7,829 nucleotides of DNA, taken from positions 1-7,829 of the forward strand of contig JBOFCS010000134.1 of NCBI GenBank assembly GCA_051646185.1. The letters are read 5' to 3'. Origin of the DNA: JBOFCS01 sp051646185 (GTDB lineage: Bacteria; Actinomycetota; Actinomycetes; Mycobacteriales; Mycobacteriaceae). The position numbers were made by a program, and so were the translations under genes. Every line of letters starts with the position of its first letter. The first letter of the stretch is position 1. Under the pieces are notes generated by a model. It was not told where the DNA came from and searched no databases. It saw only the letters and a list, made by a program, of their open reading frames with translations. Shown piece by piece: positions 6,344 through 7,829 of the stretch.

Positions 6344-7167
6344 GATGGATTATCGTCCTGATGAGATTTTTTTTCTGCGATCCCGCTCTTTTTATTTCGG
6401 TGTGAGTATGCTCTTCGCTGCCTTCTTTTTCGTGGGGCCTTTGATGGTTGAGCTTGCTCAACTGAAGAGCCTAGTAGAGGTGTCGAGGTGTTGGGATCGA
6501 CGGGAGACTCAAGCATATCGCTAATAAGTTGTTCGGCAAGATGCGCGAGCTTGCGTTCATCTGCATAAGCTAGGCGAGTGGGTAGTTCACTTAGCGGCAC
6601 CCAGGCGACTTCGGTGACTTCGATGTCTTCGTCTGAAAGCTCACCCCCAAGAAACTCCATCAAATAGTGGTGCACAGTTTTGTGAACTCGGCGACCTTCT
6701 GTGACAAACCAGTAATCGATGCTCCCAAGTTCCGCTAGAACCGTACCAATAATTCCGGTTTCTTCTTTAACTTCCCGCATGGCAGTTTGCTCGGCGGTTT
6801 CACCCTGCTCGATATGACCCTTGGGTAGTGACCAGAGCAGTCTTCCCCGTCTATCTATTCGTCCAATCAAGGCTGCGCACTGCTTGTCTTTGGGTCCGCT
6901 GAGTCCATCAACAACTAAGCCACCCGCGGAGGTTTCGCGAGTGGTGCGCATAGGGGGTTGGTAGGAGTTTCTGGGTGGCTGTGGGGTTGGTCGTGGCGGG
7001 CCGCTTTTCTGTGTGGAACTTGACTCTGAACTATTGGCATCTGCGGTGCTATCGGAGGTTGCAGCCTTATTACTAGGTCTGGACTGCACGGTGTACGTCT
7101 GAGCATCAGGTGCTGGACGTCGTCGGGGTCGGCGACGTCGTGGATTAGCACGTTCGGATGGAGACAC
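6340..7167 (-). CDS. mutT4: NUDIX hydrolase, MutT4 type
   Basis: The 275-aa protein carries a complete NUDIX box at 117-139 (G x5 E x7 REVKEETGI), with the metal-binding glutamates E132, E135 and E136. The flanking segments TRETSAGGLVVDG (76-88), RRGRLLWSLPKG (106-117) and DYWFVTEGRRVHKTVHHYLMEF (151-172) closely resemble M. tuberculosis MutT4 (Rv3908) as I recall it. NUDIX enzymes hydrolyse a nucleoside diphosphate linked to another group; the substrate cannot be read from the sequence. The core is flanked by low-complexity basic tails: RRRRPRRR near the N-terminus (10-17) and PRKRRQRR near the C-terminus (245-252). I chose GTG 7167 because the recalled homologue also starts with GTG just before the Arg-rich tract and because TACCAT lies 7 nt upstream. 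A GGAAGGAAGG purine run is about 17 nt upstream, too far to serve this start. It is the first gene of a three-gene operon. Confidence 0.93.
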   Translation of the reverse strand: MSPSERANPRRRRPRRRPAPDAQTYTVQSRPSNKAATSDSTADANSSESSSTQKSGPPRPTPQPPRNSYQPPMRTTRETSAGGLVVDGLSGPKDKQCAALIGRIDRRGRLLWSLPKGHIEQGETAEQTAMREVKEETGIIGTVLAELGSIDYWFVTEGRRVHKTVHHYLMEFLGGELSDEDIEVTEVAWVPLSELPTRLAYADERKLAHLAEQLISDMLESPVDPNTSTPLLGSSVEQAQPSKAPRKRRQRRAYSHRNKKSGIAEKKSHQDDNPS

Positions 7168-7174
7168 CCAAGCG

Positions 7175-7180
7175 ATGGTA
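7175..7180 (-). promoter_or_regulatory. Candidate -10 element of the NUDIX-DUF6049-murJ operon
   Basis: The minus strand reads TACCAT, then 7 nt (CGCTTGG), then GTG 7167. The TANNNT motif and spacing would start the transcript at the first base of the GTG codon. No TTGACA-like -35 is seen 17 nt upstream. If correct, this promoter drives the operon through murJ. Confidence 0.4.
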
Positions 7181-7249
7181 GCTGCCTTCCTTCCGGCTCG
7201 GTTCCTCCCGCGCCGCGAAGCCTACGTGGTTGATTGCTTAGGGGCTGGC

Positions 7250-7277
7250 ACCGAGAGGGTGACTATGGTCTCTCGGT
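7250..7277. repeat. Inverted repeat in the pcnA / NUDIX divergent promoter region
   Basis: ACCGAGAG (7250-7257) and CTCTCGGT (7270-7277) are perfect 8-bp inverted arms around a 12-nt spacer, ending 13 nt before the pcnA start. The repeat overlaps both candidate pcnA -10 hexamers. It could be an operator for a dimeric regulator acting on pcnA, on the divergent operon or on both, or a hairpin in a longer pcnA leader. No known regulator motif is recognised. Confidence 0.6.
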
Positions 7278-7282
7278 ACACT
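7277..7282 (+). promoter_or_regulatory. Candidate -10 element of a leaderless pcnA transcript
   Basis: TACACT matches TANNNT and is followed by 8 nt before GTG 7291, so transcription could begin at or next to the start codon. Its first base is also the last base of the 7250-7277 inverted repeat. A second TANNNT (TATGGT, 7264-7269) lies inside that repeat and would give a leader of about 15 nt instead. Confidence 0.35.
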
Positions 7283-7290
7283 CTCCAGAC

Positions 7291-7829
7291 GTGTCTGAAA
7301 CTCCTGCAGCCGAGCGGCGAACGCGCCTTTTAGCTGCGGCAGCAGTTACTTTGCGACAACTTTCTGGGTTGCTTACCCCGTTGGGCAAAAAATTTGCCGA
7401 TTCTGGTTTTGAATTGTATTTAGTGGGTGGCAGTGTCCGGGATGCAATTTTAGGTCGGTTAGGTAACGACCTGGATTTCACTACCAACGCAAGGCCTGAG
7501 ATTGTGCAAAATCTCCTCGCAGACTGGGCGGACGCAGTATGGGATACCGGGATAGCCTTTGGCACGGTTAGTGCAACTAAAGATGGCCAGCAGATTGAAA
7601 TAACAACCTTTAGGGCAGATGCTTACGATCGTGTGAGCAGAAATCCTTCGGTCACTTATGGTGAAAGTCTTCTCGAGGATCTGATTCGCCGAGATTTTAC
7701 GATCAATGCGATGGCGGTACGAATTACCGGAGATGGTTCACAGGACTTTGTAGATCCTCTTGGTGGTCTTGATGCGTTACTTGCTGGTCAGCTTGATACG
7801 CCAGCAGCTCCCGAAGATTCTTTTAATGA
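7291..7829 (+). CDS. pcnA: CCA tRNA nucleotidyltransferase (N-terminal 179 codons, cut by window edge)
   Basis: The plus strand is open from GTG 7291 to the window end. This enzyme adds or repairs the 3' CCA end of tRNAs using CTP and ATP. The nucleotidyltransferase core is clear: LVGGSVRD (44-51), the metal-binding D60-x-D62, DTGIAFGTV (85-93), ITTFRADAYDRVSR (104-117), RRDFTINAMA (133-142) and DPLGGL (155-160). The sequence LDTPAAPEDSF (168-178) comes just before the expected DDPLRMLRAARF segment, so the rest of the head, the C-terminal helical domain and any HD domain are outside the window. The start was chosen because the next in-frame residues align with the usual short N-terminal helix; the ATG at 7265 is in another frame and closes at a TAG near 7330. 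No Shine-Dalgarno sequence is visible, but TACACT lies 8 nt upstream of the GTG. It is divergent from the NUDIX operon, as in mycobacteria. Confidence 0.95.
   Translation, partial: MSETPAAERRTRLLAAAAVTLRQLSGLLTPLGKKFADSGFELYLVGGSVRDAILGRLGNDLDFTTNARPEIVQNLLADWADAVWDTGIAFGTVSATKDGQQIEITTFRADAYDRVSRNPSVTYGESLLEDLIRRDFTINAMAVRITGDGSQDFVDPLGGLDALLAGQLDTPAAPEDSFN

Noticed and set aside
7168..7197. GGAAGGAAGG as Shine-Dalgarno for a NUDIX start at an in-frame ATC 8 nt downstream
   Set aside because: ATC is very rarely a start codon. The GTG 12 nt further on fits the homologue and the leaderless pattern better.
7181..7215. GGAAC on the minus strand upstream of the NUDIX gene as an ECF (SigM) -35 element
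   Set aside because: No CGTC-like -10 is found at the 16-18 nt spacing typical for ECF promoters.
1..7829. CRISPR arrays, insertion sequences, tRNA or rRNA genes, phage genes
   Set aside because: None seen. The window is almost fully occupied by five conserved housekeeping or envelope genes.

Overview
The window reads as a chromosomal housekeeping locus of an actinobacterium, most likely from the mycolic-acid group (Mycobacteriales/Corynebacteriales). The basis is gene content and order: an ECF sigma factor of SigM type, a MurJ flippase fused to a C-terminal pseudokinase and ectodomain, a DUF6049 membrane protein, a MutT4-type NUDIX hydrolase and a divergent CCA tRNA nucleotidyltransferase. 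From memory this matches Mycobacterium tuberculosis sigM - mviN (Rv3910) - Rv3909 - mutT4 (Rv3908) / pcnA (Rv3907c). Base composition is only moderate (GC in the mid-to-high 40s percent by eye) and TTA and AAA codons are used freely, which is low for this group. I cannot name the genus.

Layout. Positions 1-133 (minus strand) hold the first 44 codons of sigM, cut by the window edge. A gap of 160 bp (134-293) follows. Positions 294-7167 hold three minus-strand genes transcribed in the order NUDIX (7167-6340), DUF6049 (6343-4037), murJ-pseudokinase (4040-294). Both junctions are 4-bp ATGA overlaps, so the three are almost certainly one operon with coupled translation. A 123-bp divergent region (7168-7290) separates the operon from the plus-strand pcnA gene, which starts at GTG 7291 and runs off the right edge. 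No stretch over 300 bases lacks a gene.

How the genes work together. MurJ moves lipid II across the membrane for peptidoglycan synthesis. Its pseudokinase tail has lost the catalytic residues and, by analogy with M. tuberculosis MviN, is probably a phosphorylation-controlled docking module. The DUF6049 protein looks like a type I membrane protein with a large extracytoplasmic part; its coupling to murJ suggests, without proving, a role at the envelope. The NUDIX enzyme and PcnA serve nucleotide housekeeping and tRNA maturation.

For the hunt, no new gene system is evident. The points most worth a second look are: three GTG starts, each preceded by a TANNNT hexamer at the spacing expected for leaderless mRNAs; a cluster of strong inverted repeats inside the DUF6049 gene (perfect arms of 14 and 11 bp, plus a 13-bp bulged stem); an 8-bp perfect inverted repeat just upstream of pcnA; and a Gln where MurJ proteins usually have a functionally important Arg in the first membrane helix.
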